This document shows positions 18,130 to 27,900 of a stretch of 64,000 nucleotides of DNA, piece after piece (positions within the stretch are counted from its first letter, which is position 1; the number at the start of each line of letters is the position of its first letter). The translations under genes and the position numbers were made by a program. This stretch comes from Lentisphaerota bacterium (GTDB taxonomy: Bacteria > Verrucomicrobiota > Lentisphaeria > Victivallales > Victivallaceae). The notes under the pieces are model-generated. The model made no database searches. It was given only the letters and a program-made list of their open reading frames with translations, and was not told the DNA's origin. The stretch lies in NCBI GenBank assembly GCA_015061575.1, contig SUWF01000006.1, forward strand, positions 27,846-91,845, in the 5' to 3' direction.

Positions 18130-19560
18130 ATGAGTAACAAGATGGATTTGTATTGCAATCCGGTGCCGCTGCCGGATCTGCCGCCGGGGATGGATCGGAT
18201 CTACCCGGGACGCTGCGCAACCGGATATACCGGCAAAAATTGTGATTACCGGGAAGTTGCTGACCCGGAAGTGCTCTGTTTTGAAGGCAAATATTACGCC
18301 TATTTATCCTGCCGTCAGGTGTATGTCTCCAGCGACCTTATCCATTGGGAATACTCGCCGATCGAGTTGGATGCGCCCATCGGGTACGCTCCGGCCGTGA
18401 CCTGCTGCCGGGGCAATATCTATTTGACCAGCAGTATTTGCTATGCCGAAAAACAGGGCCGCATCTATGCTGCAAAGCACCCGCTGGGGCCGTTTCATAC
18501 CGTGGGGGTGCCGCAAGATAAAAACGGTCAGGTGATCGGAGATTTTCTGGATCCGGCACTTTTTACTGATGATGACGGACGGCTTTATCTCTATTGGGGA
18601 TACGCTCCGCTGGGCGGCGGTATTTTCGGTATGGAAGTTGATCCGGAACGCCCGAACTGCGGTATATCGGATATCTTCAAACTTATTGACTTTGATCCCA
18701 ACAACGAGTGGGAACACTTCGGCGAACATGGCGACGTGCTGGATTTCGGCTGGGATGAAGGCGCCTCCATGTATAAATACAACGGCAAATACTATCTGCA
18801 GTATGCATCGTGCGGGACCCGTTTTCCTAATTACTCCATTGGCGTATACATGGGCGATTCGCCGCTGGGGCCGTTCAAAAAACCGGCAACCAAGCTCATC
18901 GGCAACCGCCATGGCATTGTCTGCGGCACCGGTCACGGCGGCATGTTCACCGGTCCGGACGGGCGGCCGTGGCAGGCGTACAGCGTGCTGGTGCATCGGC
19001 TGCACAACTTTGAACGGCGCATGGGTATCGACCCGGTGACTTTTGACGAGAACGGCGTTCCCACCGTTAAAGTAAGCGATGTACCGCAGTCAGTAAGTTC
19101 CGGCGATGTGGGTCTGGTCAATGCTGCGGCGTGGAAAATTGCCAAGGTATCCAGCTATATGCCCAACTGCAACGCCATGTACGCTTTTGACGAGTGCCCG
19201 CACACGGCGTGGGTACCGGATATTGCGGAAAGTGAACCGACGCTCCGGATCAATCTGGAACGTGAATTTGCCGTACAGGCCATCCGGATAATCTGGGCCG
19301 AACAGAATATCGACCGGGCGAACGGGATCGATTTTGTGCCGGTAAAATATCAGGTCAGATTCTTTGACAGCCAGCAGCAGGAACTGGATTTTATGCTGGA
19401 TATGAGCAATAATGAACAGGATCTGAACATCGACTTCCGCAGTTTTGCGCCGGTCAATGCGCAATATCTTGAGCTTAAAATATTGCGTGGAAATGCCCCG
19501 CAGCATTACGGCGTGACCGATTTTGCTGTGTTTGCCCCGCCCCGGAAGATATACTCCTGA
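18130..19560 (+). CDS. Glycoside hydrolase family 43-like protein with C-terminal beta-sandwich
   Basis: A 476-residue protein. The N-terminal ~310 residues form a five-bladed beta-propeller of the GH43 type. The probable catalytic residues lie in VADPEVLCFEGKYYAYLS (base Asp), GDFLDPALFTDDDGRLYLYW (pKa-modulating Asp) and WDEGASMYKYNGKYYLQYAS (acid Glu). HGIVCGTGHGGMFTGPDGRPW is the usual late-propeller block. The last ~150 residues look like a galactose-binding/discoidin-type beta-sandwich (LRINLEREFAVQAIRIIWAE). The family acts on arabinans, xylans and galactans. No signal peptide is visible, so it would work inside the cell on imported oligosaccharides. Its presence within a housekeeping run is unexpected. 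Confidence 0.82.
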   Translation: MSNKMDLYCNPVPLPDLPPGMDRIYPGRCATGYTGKNCDYREVADPEVLCFEGKYYAYLSCRQVYVSSDLIHWEYSPIELDAPIGYAPAVTCCRGNIYLTSSICYAEKQGRIYAAKHPLGPFHTVGVPQDKNGQVIGDFLDPALFTDDDGRLYLYWGYAPLGGGIFGMEVDPERPNCGISDIFKLIDFDPNNEWEHFGEHGDVLDFGWDEGASMYKYNGKYYLQYASCGTRFPNYSIGVYMGDSPLGPFKKPATKLIGNRHGIVCGTGHGGMFTGPDGRPWQAYSVLVHRLHNFERRMGIDPVTFDENGVPTVKVSDVPQSVSSGDVGLVNAAAWKIAKVSSYMPNCNAMYAFDECPHTAWVPDIAESEPTLRINLEREFAVQAIRIIWAEQNIDRANGIDFVPVKYQVRFFDSQQQELDFMLDMSNNEQDLNIDFRSFAPVNAQYLELKILRGNAPQHYGVTDFAVFAPPRKIYS

Positions 19561-19582
19561 AAAAATTGCCGGAGAAAAAATA

Positions 19583-20470
19583 ATGACCTTGTGGATGTTT
19601 ATTGAAAATATACTGCCAGTTATCAAAGAGATACTGCGGGTAACTACGGAGTTTCTGCTGATAGCATTTGTTATCTACAAGACTCTCTATTATCTGCGGG
19701 GCACCCGTGCGGCTAACGTGCTGGCCGGTTTGATCGTATCGCTGCTGCTGCTCTATCTGGCCGCCGAAGGACTCCAATTCAAGGTGATCAGCTGGCTGCT
19801 GCAGAAATCACTGGAACTGCTGGCGTTTGCCCTGATCGTGATCTTTCAGCCGGAGCTGCGGCGTTCCTTTGCCCAGATCGGCAGCTGGTTTTCGCTGCGC
19901 AGCCGCAAGCGGGAAACGATCTCGGATCTGGTCAGCGCCATCAACAGCATGGCCGGCAGAAAATGCGGGGCGATCGTGGTGATCGAACGGCGCATTGGTA
20001 TGCGGGCCATTGTGGAAGATGCGGTCAAACTTGACTGCAAACTCAATGCGCTGCTGCTGCAATCCATATTTTATCCCAATTCGCCGCTGCATGACGGAGC
20101 GGTGATCATCCGGGAGGACCGGATCGTAGCGGCCCGGGCGATCTTGCCGCTCTCCCGGGATGCGAATTTATCCCGTACCATGGGTACCCGCCACCGGGCA
20201 GCGTTGGGCATCACCGAAGAAACAGATGCCGCCGTAGTAGTCGTCAGCGAAGAAACCGGCGATATAAGCATCGCCTGTCAGGGCGAGATCATGCGTGGTT
20301 TAAGCGAAAACGCTCTGGTCAATGAACTGAACAAATTGCTCATGGGCAACGGCCAGAACCACGAACCGCTGACCGATATATTTGACACCTCCGATGAACA
20401 GGAAGGCGATGTAAACTTCCATGGCGATGAAGACCCTGCAAGCAACGACCCCAAGCCGGAGGCAAAGTAA
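19583..20470 (+). CDS. cdaA: Diadenylate cyclase CdaA (c-di-AMP synthase)
   Basis: A 295-residue membrane enzyme that condenses two ATP into cyclic di-AMP. Three N-terminal helices (about 8-75) precede a DAC/DisA_N domain (about 95-245). The signature DGAVIIREDRIVAARAILPL holds the DGA motif, and GTRHRAALGITEETDAAVVV holds the RHR motif; both are needed for nucleotide binding. The longest frame starts 20 codons earlier inside the previous gene; the ATG at 19583 follows GGAG and yields the usual membrane-embedded start MTLWMFIENILPVIKE. The next gene is the CdaR-type partner, as in the known cdaA-cdaR pair. c-di-AMP usually controls potassium and osmotic balance. Confidence 0.95.
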   Translation: MTLWMFIENILPVIKEILRVTTEFLLIAFVIYKTLYYLRGTRAANVLAGLIVSLLLLYLAAEGLQFKVISWLLQKSLELLAFALIVIFQPELRRSFAQIGSWFSLRSRKRETISDLVSAINSMAGRKCGAIVVIERRIGMRAIVEDAVKLDCKLNALLLQSIFYPNSPLHDGAVIIREDRIVAARAILPLSRDANLSRTMGTRHRAALGITEETDAAVVVVSEETGDISIACQGEIMRGLSENALVNELNKLLMGNGQNHEPLTDIFDTSDEQEGDVNFHGDEDPASNDPKPEAK

Positions 20471-20474
20471 CAGT

Positions 20475-21461
20475 ATGCAAAAAAGATCAAAATGGCAATT
20501 TATCGTTGATTTTATCAAACGAGACTGGCTGCGCAAAGTCATAGCGTTGTTTCTGACCCTGCTGCTCTATGGGGCGATCATGCCCAAAGCGCAGGAAAAA
20601 AAGGATACCCTGCCCTATATTCCCATCAATGTAGAGCTGCCGCCCGGTTGGATGTTGAGCAAAAAAATAGATATCCACCCCTCGTTGAAGGTCGTGGCGC
20701 ATCCCAGCGTGATGAAAAAAACCAAATCCAACAATGTCACGATCAACCACAAGATCCAGCTGGAAAATATCGTTCCGGGCGAACCTTACCGTCTGCAGCT
20801 GAATAATGCTGATGTGCAGGGACTCGACAAAAATATACGCGTGGAAGAGATCTCGCCGGATACCATACTCGTGCATCTGGAAAAAGTCCTCAGCAAGGAA
20901 TTGCCGGTAAAACATCCCTACGGCCCGGCCGATATGGTTTCTGGCGACTACGAGATCAAATCGATCAAATTTGTGCCGGAAACAGTCACGGTAAGCGGTT
21001 CGGAACGGCTGTTGTCCTCGCTGGACAGCATCAATATAAGCTATATTCCGCTGGGTGGACGGCTCCGGGGCAACTTTTCTTATGAGTGCGATTTGGATAT
21101 ACCTGCCGGGATCCAGTGCAATCAAAATAAAGTCACCGCCCAGGTGGAAGTAAACAAAGTGATGACCAGCAGGAATTTTCAGGCAGTGCCGCTGCTGATA
21201 ACCCAGAACGCCGAACACACCCGGAAGTTTCAGGTGGCTAAAGTTGAGCCGGAAACCATTTCCGTAAGCGCCGGCGGCACCTGGAGTACGCTCAAACAGC
21301 TGCAAAGTCAGGATTTCAATGCCTCGATCAAGCTCGATAAAGTCGATAAACCCGGCCAGTACGAATTGCCGGTGACTGTCAGCACACCAGCGGCGGTAAG
21401 CAACATAAAGATCAAAAATTTCCATCCCAAAACCGCCCGGATAACGGTGGCGCAGGAGTAA
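20475..21461 (+). CDS. cdaR: YbbR-domain protein (CdaR-type regulator of diadenylate cyclase)
   Basis: A 328-residue protein with one N-terminal membrane helix (LRKVIALFLTLLLYGAIM, about 18-35) and an extracytoplasmic chain of YbbR repeats. These are beta-rich segments such as PYIPINVELPPGWML, EEISPDTILVHLEKVLSKELPV and VKFVPETVTVSGSERLLSSL-like stretches. CdaR binds the membrane part of CdaA and tunes its activity. The frame could open earlier inside cdaA, but the ATG at 20475 lies 5 bases after the cdaA stop, with GGAGG at 20458-20462. A short AGGAG-led junction follows to the methyltransferase. Confidence 0.85.
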   Translation: MQKRSKWQFIVDFIKRDWLRKVIALFLTLLLYGAIMPKAQEKKDTLPYIPINVELPPGWMLSKKIDIHPSLKVVAHPSVMKKTKSNNVTINHKIQLENIVPGEPYRLQLNNADVQGLDKNIRVEEISPDTILVHLEKVLSKELPVKHPYGPADMVSGDYEIKSIKFVPETVTVSGSERLLSSLDSINISYIPLGGRLRGNFSYECDLDIPAGIQCNQNKVTAQVEVNKVMTSRNFQAVPLLITQNAEHTRKFQVAKVEPETISVSAGGTWSTLKQLQSQDFNASIKLDKVDKPGQYELPVTVSTPAAVSNIKIKNFHPKTARITVAQE

Positions 21462-21463
21462 GC

Positions 21464-22843
21464 ATGAAAAAAAATCCCCCCGCCGGAGAGCTGACCGATA
21501 AACGGCTGTATACCCAACTGAAAAATTTACGCAATATTTTTGACCGGGCTATTTATATGGTCATGGTGGAAAAACGGGCGCTGGATCGGTTTTTGAGCGG
21601 ATATTGGCGGGAAAACCGCTGTTTCGGCTCCCGTGACCGCCGCTTGTTCAGCGAAAGCATCTTTGCATTTTTCCGCTTTTACGGCTGGCTCAAACAGCTG
21701 CTGGATGACCATGAATTAAAACTGCTGGAATCCGGCGAAAGCCGCCAGCTTGCCGGGCGCAGTACAGCCATGCTGCTGTGGACGGCGTGGCTGCTGGAGG
21801 GCTTGCCGCCCGAACCGGCGCACCAGCTGTTGTGCCGGGAATTTGAGCTGGTGAAATATTCAGAACAATTATTACAAATGGATATTCAGCAACGATTTGC
21901 GTTTTTAATGCAGCAGTACACCCAGCAAGCCGCGCCACTGCCGGAGTTTGCCAATTTGCAGAGTCTTTGGAGTCGGGAATTTTTGCAGGAAATGCCCGAT
22001 ATGAACGCATATTACGCCGCCCTGGCCCAACGTCCGCCGCTCTGGCTGCGGGTGCAGAATGCGCCGGTGGAAGCTGTGCAAAAAGAGTTATCCGCCGCCG
22101 GTTTGACCGTCAAACGCCATGCTAAATTGAGCAATGCGCTGGCCGTGACCGCCGGTTCGGTAAATTTATATACTCTGGAAGCCTACCGGTCGGGCCGGGT
22201 GGAAGTGCAGGATCTGGCCTCGCAGGTGATCGCTGCCGTGTGCGCCCCCCGGCGCGGCGAACGCTGGTGGGACTGCTGTGCCGGTGCCGGCGGCAAAACC
22301 CTGGCCTTGGCTGAACTTATGCAGCGTACCGGCAAAGTCGTAGCCGGCGATATACGCACCTACAAACTTGAAGATCTCAAACGCCGGGCCCGGCGCAGCG
22401 GTTTTCCCAATATCGAAACCCGCCCGTGGGACGGCAACAAAGTTCCTCCCCGCAAAAGCAGCAGTTTTGACGGCATATTGATCGATGCGCCCTGCAGCTG
22501 TTCGGGTGTATGGCGCCGCAATCCGGACGGACGCTGGAACAGCTCTCCGGAGGAAGTAACTAAGGTCAACGCTATTCAGCGCACTGTATTGGAAAATGTA
22601 CTCAATGCGCTCCGGCCCAACGGAGTGCTGGTTTACGCCACCTGTTCGGTATTTGAAGCCGAAAACCGGGCGATGGTCAAGGATTTTTTGAGCCGTCACC
22701 CGGAATTTGAGCTGGAAGACTTTGCCAATCCCCTGACGGGCGAACCCACCGGCGGGATGCTGATCATAACCGGAGCCAGCGAAAACTGCGACTCCATGTT
22801 CGCCGCCCGGATGCGCAAACGCAGACCCAACCAGCTGCCATAA
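21464..22843 (+). CDS. RsmB/NOP-family RNA m5C methyltransferase
   Basis: A 459-residue protein. The N-terminal ~140 residues resemble the NusB-like RNA-binding domain of RsmB (RDRRLFSESIFAFFRFYGWL). A Rossmann methyltransferase follows with the SAM motif DCCAGAGGKTLALAELM, DAPCSCSGVWRRNPDGRW carrying the Cys that releases product, and VYATCSVFEAEN carrying the attacking Cys. RsmB methylates C967 of 16S rRNA (E. coli numbering); a different rRNA or tRNA cytosine is possible. AGGAG lies 5 bases before the ATG, itself 2 bases after the cdaR stop. As the last gene of the metK run it uses the SAM made by the first gene. A terminator stem begins inside its final codons. Confidence 0.88.
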   Translation: MKKNPPAGELTDKRLYTQLKNLRNIFDRAIYMVMVEKRALDRFLSGYWRENRCFGSRDRRLFSESIFAFFRFYGWLKQLLDDHELKLLESGESRQLAGRSTAMLLWTAWLLEGLPPEPAHQLLCREFELVKYSEQLLQMDIQQRFAFLMQQYTQQAAPLPEFANLQSLWSREFLQEMPDMNAYYAALAQRPPLWLRVQNAPVEAVQKELSAAGLTVKRHAKLSNALAVTAGSVNLYTLEAYRSGRVEVQDLASQVIAAVCAPRRGERWWDCCAGAGGKTLALAELMQRTGKVVAGDIRTYKLEDLKRRARRSGFPNIETRPWDGNKVPPRKSSSFDGILIDAPCSCSGVWRRNPDGRWNSSPEEVTKVNAIQRTVLENVLNALRPNGVLVYATCSVFEAENRAMVKDFLSRHPEFELEDFANPLTGEPTGGMLIITGASENCDSMFAARMRKRRPNQLP

Positions 22844-22876
22844 AATACCTGCCCGGAAAAATGGCAGCTGGTTTTA
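22829..22876 (+). terminator. Rho-independent terminator of the metK-rsmB run
   Basis: A perfect 13-base stem: the arm 22829-22841 (AACCAGCTGCCAT) pairs with 22861-22873, and the 19-base loop carries most of the stop codon. The right arm ends GGTT and two more T follow. The left arm lies in the last codons of the methyltransferase gene. Confidence 0.7.
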
Positions 22877-22912
22877 CGGATGAGCAATAGATTTTTGCAG
22901 CATATATCTACT

Positions 22913-23036
22913 TATCCCGGCCGAAAAACTGCGTTTATCTATATATTTGCAGCAAAAAAAAGTTTCTGACGCTTGAAAACTTATTCATTCTACATTATAC
23001 TTATTGCTGAAAAAGTCGAGCTATCCCGGCCGAAAG
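22913..23036 (+). repeat. 14-base direct repeat flanking the first regulator's promoter
   Basis: TATCCCGGCCGAAA occurs at 22913-22926 and again at 23023-23036, 110 bases apart. One copy is upstream of the -35 box and one lies just past the predicted transcription start of the GntR-type regulator. The spacing is close to ten and a half helical turns. Such a pair could be operator sites joined by a DNA loop. Confidence 0.5.
22973..23001 (+). promoter_or_regulatory. Sigma-70 promoter of the first regulator-pseudopilin-hydrolase module
   Basis: TTGAAA (22973-22978), a 17-base spacer and TATACT (22996-23001). Transcription would start near 23008. No other convincing promoter was seen before the following pseudopilin and hydrolase genes, so this probably drives the whole module. 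Confidence 0.7.
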
Positions 23037-23044
23037 TGCCGGGA
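23024..23044 (+). other. Small GC-rich hairpin in the regulator's 5' leader
   Basis: TCCCGGC (23024-23030) pairs with GCCGGGA (23038-23044) around a 7-base loop. It overlaps the second copy of the direct repeat and lies 15 bases before the GGGGAG ribosome-binding site, so it may act as an operator, an RNA-stability element or both. Confidence 0.5.
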
Positions 23045-23075
23045 AGCCCCAGAATTTCAGGGGAGTATTCCGTTT

Positions 23076-24161
23076 ATGGGTAAAGGTTTTCAGCTGGATC
23101 GCAGCACAGAAGCTGATTCCATCCATCAACAGCTGGTGGATGGTTTGAGCGCTGAATTTGCACTTTTGCCGCCCGGGGATCCGCTGCCGGGAGCTAAAGA
23201 ATTACAACAGCGCTTCGGTGTGGCTTATATGACCATCACCCGGGCATTGGATGAATTAGTGCTGCGCAACGAAATCGTGCGGTTCCGGGGCAAAGGCAGT
23301 TTTACGGCCAGCAGCCGGGTACGCAAAATCTACTATCTGCAAATAGCTCCGGATGAAATAAAACCGTATTTTTCGCCCGAGCTGGAAGGTGCTTGTGAAC
23401 AGGCCCGGATCAGCGGCATAAAAATACAGAACTTCCCCATTGCCAATTACGATACAGTAGGCCTGGTGGATTGGGATTTGATGAAAAAGCTGCCGCTGCA
23501 TGTGCCGGTGGTGATCAGTTCGCTTTCCAACTTTCACGGCGTGTTGGATTTTTTGCTGGAACGGCAGTGTCAGCTGGTGGTGCTGAACGATTTGACTGAC
23601 CGCTGCCGTTTTGATGCCGAACGGATCAAACATTGTCATCAGGTAGTACGCAACCGCTTCAAGCAAATTATCAAAGCAGTGTCGATCCTTGCCGACAGCA
23701 ACTGCAAAAAGATCTTGCTGATCCATGAAGGCCCCACCGTGTTCAATCCGATAAGAAGCGGCTACCAGGCTGGATTGCAGGAAAACCATCTGCAATATGA
23801 TCCGGAATTGGAATTGTTCTGCCAGGATAACTACGCAGTGACCAAAAACCGCTTTGAAGTTGTGATGCAGATGCGGCCGGATATCGATGCGATCATCACC
23901 ACCTATGCCTCGCAAGCTCTGGCAGTATATAATGTACTGCAAAAGCTCCGGCGCAGTGTTCCGCAGCAAATATCGCTGCTGACGCTGGAAGACTCTGCAG
24001 CGCTGGCGATGAATCAGCAAGGGATCACCAGTGTAAACATTGACCGTCACTGCATGGGCAAACTGGCAGTGCAGCTGCTGGCGGGGAATCACCCCCAGCC
24101 AGTTTGCCGGGAAGTACCCATAGTCGTAAATTACCGGGAAACTGTCAAAGTAAAAATATAA
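23076..24161 (+). CDS. GntR-type transcriptional regulator with LacI-like sensor domain
   Basis: A 361-residue regulator. The N-terminal ~75 residues are a GntR winged helix (LPGAKELQQRFGVAYMTITR, then LDELVLRNEIVRFRGKGSF). The remainder is a periplasmic-binding-protein-like sensor as in LacI/GalR (for example ISLLTLEDSAALAMNQQGIT and SVNIDRHCMGKLAVQLLAG), expected to bind a sugar. The open frame reaches upstream to 23004, but the ATG at 23076 lies 10 bases after GGGGAG and gives the expected start. It is followed by a pseudopilin, a giant secreted hydrolase and a sugar transporter, which it most likely controls. The direct repeat and hairpin at its promoter are possible binding sites. Confidence 0.88.
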   Translation: MGKGFQLDRSTEADSIHQQLVDGLSAEFALLPPGDPLPGAKELQQRFGVAYMTITRALDELVLRNEIVRFRGKGSFTASSRVRKIYYLQIAPDEIKPYFSPELEGACEQARISGIKIQNFPIANYDTVGLVDWDLMKKLPLHVPVVISSLSNFHGVLDFLLERQCQLVVLNDLTDRCRFDAERIKHCHQVVRNRFKQIIKAVSILADSNCKKILLIHEGPTVFNPIRSGYQAGLQENHLQYDPELELFCQDNYAVTKNRFEVVMQMRPDIDAIITTYASQALAVYNVLQKLRRSVPQQISLLTLEDSAALAMNQQGITSVNIDRHCMGKLAVQLLAGNHPQPVCREVPIVVNYRETVKVKI

Positions 24162-24196
24162 TAAAAGCAACCTGATATTTAAATGGGAGAAAAATC

Positions 24197-24961
24197 ATGC
24201 AAAAATCAAAATCCACCACTGCAAAGTCAAAAATTCTGAGCTTCACCCTCATTGAACTCCTGGTTGTGATCGCCATCATTGCAATATTAGCGGCGATGCT
24301 GCTGCCGGCGCTTTCGGCCGCCCGGGAGCGGGCCCGGCAGAGCAACTGCGTAAATAAACTCAAGCAGATCGGGTTGGCTGCAATGATGTATGCCGAAGAC
24401 TATGACGGCTGTCTGCCGGTACATGCCCTGCACAAAAATTGTACTGCCAGCTGCCAAAAATGTGTGGCCATCAGCGGTTGGAGCATTACCGGCGGAGTCA
24501 GCAACGGCGGCTCGCAGCCGCAAACCAAGTTGATTTATGGCGGATATTTCGGCGAACTGGCCAACGATATTCTCGATAAAGTGCAAAAGTTCCAGTGTCC
24601 CAGCGATACGCAGTATTTTGATATAAGCCAAAGCAAATGTTCTTACCTTATGCTGATCCGCAGTCACGGTAGCTGCAAAGCCTGGACTTTGAGATCGGAT
24701 CGTCCGCTGGGGCCCCGTATGATCATCGGCCGGGATGACCCGATGGCTTCTTTTGCTATGGATATGGCGCCGTGGAGCGGTCAGACGATCCCCTCCGGCG
24801 GTACTCCGACAATGATCCACCCCGGCGTGGTCAACACGCTGCGGCTGGGCGGTCACGTTACAGCAGTAAATGCCCAGGAAAGCAAAATAAAGGCTGTTAT
24901 ATTCCAGACGGGTATTTACACTTTGATTGAGCCGGATGTTTCCAGCAACTACAACCGCTGA
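24197..24961 (+). CDS. DUF1559-type pseudopilin (type II/IV prepilin-like), module 1
   Basis: A 254-residue protein with a short basic leader ending KSKILS, then the methylation/cleavage segment [20 protein letters not shown] and [16 protein letters not shown]. Cleavage would fall before Phe, with Glu at +5; the -1 residue is Ser instead of the usual Gly. The C-terminal half has a His-Pro-Gly...Gly-Gly-His block ([18 protein letters not shown]), the degenerate H-x9-DG signature of this family. Seven cysteines lie in the middle region, enough for disulfides. GGGAGA precedes the ATG by 6 bases. The protein would be anchored in the inner membrane and project outward; the gene is placed between a regulator and a secreted hydrolase. 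Confidence 0.88.
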   Translation: MQKSKSTTAKSKILSFTLIELLVVIAIIAILAAMLLPALSAARERARQSNCVNKLKQIGLAAMMYAEDYDGCLPVHALHKNCTASCQKCVAISGWSITGGVSNGGSQPQTKLIYGGYFGELANDILDKVQKFQCPSDTQYFDISQSKCSYLMLIRSHGSCKAWTLRSDRPLGPRMIIGRDDPMASFAMDMAPWSGQTIPSGGTPTMIHPGVVNTLRLGGHVTAVNAQESKIKAVIFQTGIYTLIEPDVSSNYNR

Positions 24962-24977
24962 TAAATACAGGTGATTT

Positions 24978-27900
24978 ATGACAATATTCAAAAGTACAAC
25001 TGCTCTGCTGCTGACTGCTGCAGCGATGCTGCTCAACGCTTCCGGCGTGTTTGAAGTCCGGAAAAACGGTAATGATTTTGCGGTGCTTTACAAAGGCCAA
25101 ACACTGATCAAATCCCTGACCAGCAGCGCCTTGAACCAAGCTGGCGATCCGGAGGTAAAGTCCACCTTTCAGACCTTGCAGGACGGCTCCAAAGTCTGGA
25201 ACCTCTGGCGGGAAGATACAGATAACTGCATCCGGCAGGAGATCGTACTCAGCAGTGATGCTGCGCAGCTGGAAATTTCCATGAAAGGCGAAGCCCGCCC
25301 CAATCCCCGGCAGCCGGATCGCATCATGACGCTGCAAATACCCATGCAGCTGATCGACGGCATGGCATACCGGGGCTTGAAAGTCAACACCCGTTCCTGG
25401 AACCCCGGTCAGGGCATCTTCAGCAGCCAAAAAACTCCGCAGGGTGCGCTGGATAAGGTAACGTGGCGCTATCTGACGATCAGCGACAATAAGGATTTCA
25501 ACGTGGTTTTTGACCTCAATCCCATCGGCCCCGGCGAATATATGTCGCAATACAACCGGGGCGTTATCCGGGGGGTGTGGGACGTGGTGCGCAACCAGCA
25601 ATTTCTGACGCTCCGGGGCGGATCGAATCTGGCCGGGCTGGGCGGGATGACCGGGTGCAAGATCGTTATCCGGGAAGGCGTTATGGATAAGGATTATCCG
25701 GCACATCACGCATTGAGCCACTACCATGAAATTCGGGCGCTGCAGGTCAATAACGCCTTCAGCTTCGGTTCGCTCAAGCATGGCAAAAACTTTACAACGG
25801 TGGATGATGCGCCATTCGATCCGGCTAAAAAATACGGCTGGCTGCCGGGCGCCAAACTCCGGCGCAATGTGGATTCGCCGGAAGGTATATATTACAGCTC
25901 CATGGCGGGCAAAAATGCGGTATTCCGGTTTTCCGGATTGTATCCCGGGGTACATATTTTTACGGTCAGTGCCGGAAACTTTGGCGGTCATGCCAATAAA
26001 TTCACGGTGTCAGTCAACGGCCGGACGATGGTCAAAGATCTGAAGGTGAAAAAAGCGCAGCTGGCGGTGGTGTCGATGGCAGTATGGGTCGGCAAAGATG
26101 GCGTGGCGGATATTAAATTTGACGGTGATTTTCTGCTTTCGGGCATTGCGTCACAGTTTTTGCTGGCGGAAGCGGAGGACTTCAGCTTCCGGCGGGGATT
26201 CTGGGTGACCGATGGCTTTGAAGCATCAATAATGTTTCAGAACCAACACTATAAACCGGAAGCAGAACTGCCTCCGGCACTGGATCTTATCAATATGCCG
26301 ATCCCCGGCAGGGAAGCTGCCGGCAAGCTCCGGACAGTGGAAAAACCCATTGCGCTGCCGCCGCCGGATGCGCCGGAACTGCACTGGCGCTGGAACGCCA
26401 ACAGCTATCACCTCGGCGGTAATACGGCAACCTTGGATGAATGTCGGGATCCGGCAGATATGAAAGCGGTCTTTGACGAACTGCAGCGCGATGGAGCGCA
26501 GGCAGTTATGATCAACGGCATGATGAGCCGCCACACCTATCCGGCCCACCTTGACCGCAGCGTGGAAATGATTGGCAAATTGGCTCGGGAAGCCCATAAA
26601 CGGGGCATGAAAGTCATTGACCACCAGGATGTGATCCTGCTGTGGAACACCGACAGCGGTTTCCGGGTGATGGCCAAACGTTTGGGCGAAACTGTGCGCA
26701 GCATGGTTTCCATGACGCCCAACGGCCAGATGTGTTTGATGAATCCGGAACTCAAACGGCAGTATTTTGACTATGCGCTGCGCACGGTCAAAGCCGGGAT
26801 CGATGGTCTGCAGGCCGATGAAGCGACCTTTATGTTTGAAATCTGCGGCTGCAGTCATTGCCGCAATAAGTTTTACCGCGATACCAACTGGCAGCTGCCG
26901 TTGAACGAGCTGGATAAGCGCATCGAAAACCGCAACGATCCCTTGTGGAAGCAGTTTTTGGAATGGCGTAAGATCATGGTGGCCAACTGGTGGGTGGATT
27001 TCCGGCGCGAAGCCGATAAGATCAACCCCAATCTGGCAATCTGCATGTACAACACTCACTGGGGATTTATGAGCCGGGCATCGTCGCTGGCGATCGGCGG
27101 CGATCTGACGCAGGAAGCCCGGGCGATCAACTACTTTGGTACCGAAATCATGAGCCGCAACTGCCTGCAGAGTTTGCGCCCGCTGCTGCCGCTGCGCAGA
27201 ATGGTCAATCTGCTGAATGTGGCGTTTAATACCCCGATCTGGAGCTGGGTCTATGGCGGGTTGGACGGCGAAAAAATGTACGAAGCTTTTTACGCCGGTT
27301 GGGCCGTCTGCAACATGACCAACCAGACCGCTATGACCCGCTGGGGATATCCGCCCAAGCGGCCCAAGACGTTCAAACACTTTGAATCATCGCCGGATAA
27401 CATGGATCGGTCAGTGGCCCGTCCGGTGGCGGAACTGGCGCTGCTCTTTTCGGCCTCCAGCCGGGATTGGAACAAAGATTATCACGTCTACCCGCACATG
27501 CTGGGCCTGGCGCAGACGCTGGAAACCATGCACATACCCTACGAAATCATCGGCGAAATGAGCCTGAAACCGGAAGTGCTCAAAAAATACAAGAGTCTTT
27601 CCATCAACGTCAACGGCTGTTTGAGCGATGAGCAGGTCAAGGTCATCAAAGATTTTGCCCGGCAGGGCGGCACGGTGCATCTGGCCGGAGTGGCCGGTAT
27701 GCAGGATGCCATGGGCAATCTGCGCAAAAACTGGGCCTTTGCGGATGTGTTCAACTTTACGGTCAAAAGCCCCACCCGGCGCAACATCATCACCAGTATA
27801 AGTCCCGCTCCCGACCGCCGCCAACTGCAAACTTTGCAGGGCAAAAGCATGTGGTACCGCCTCAGCAAGCCGTTCCCCAAAAAGTCACTGCTCTGGGGCT

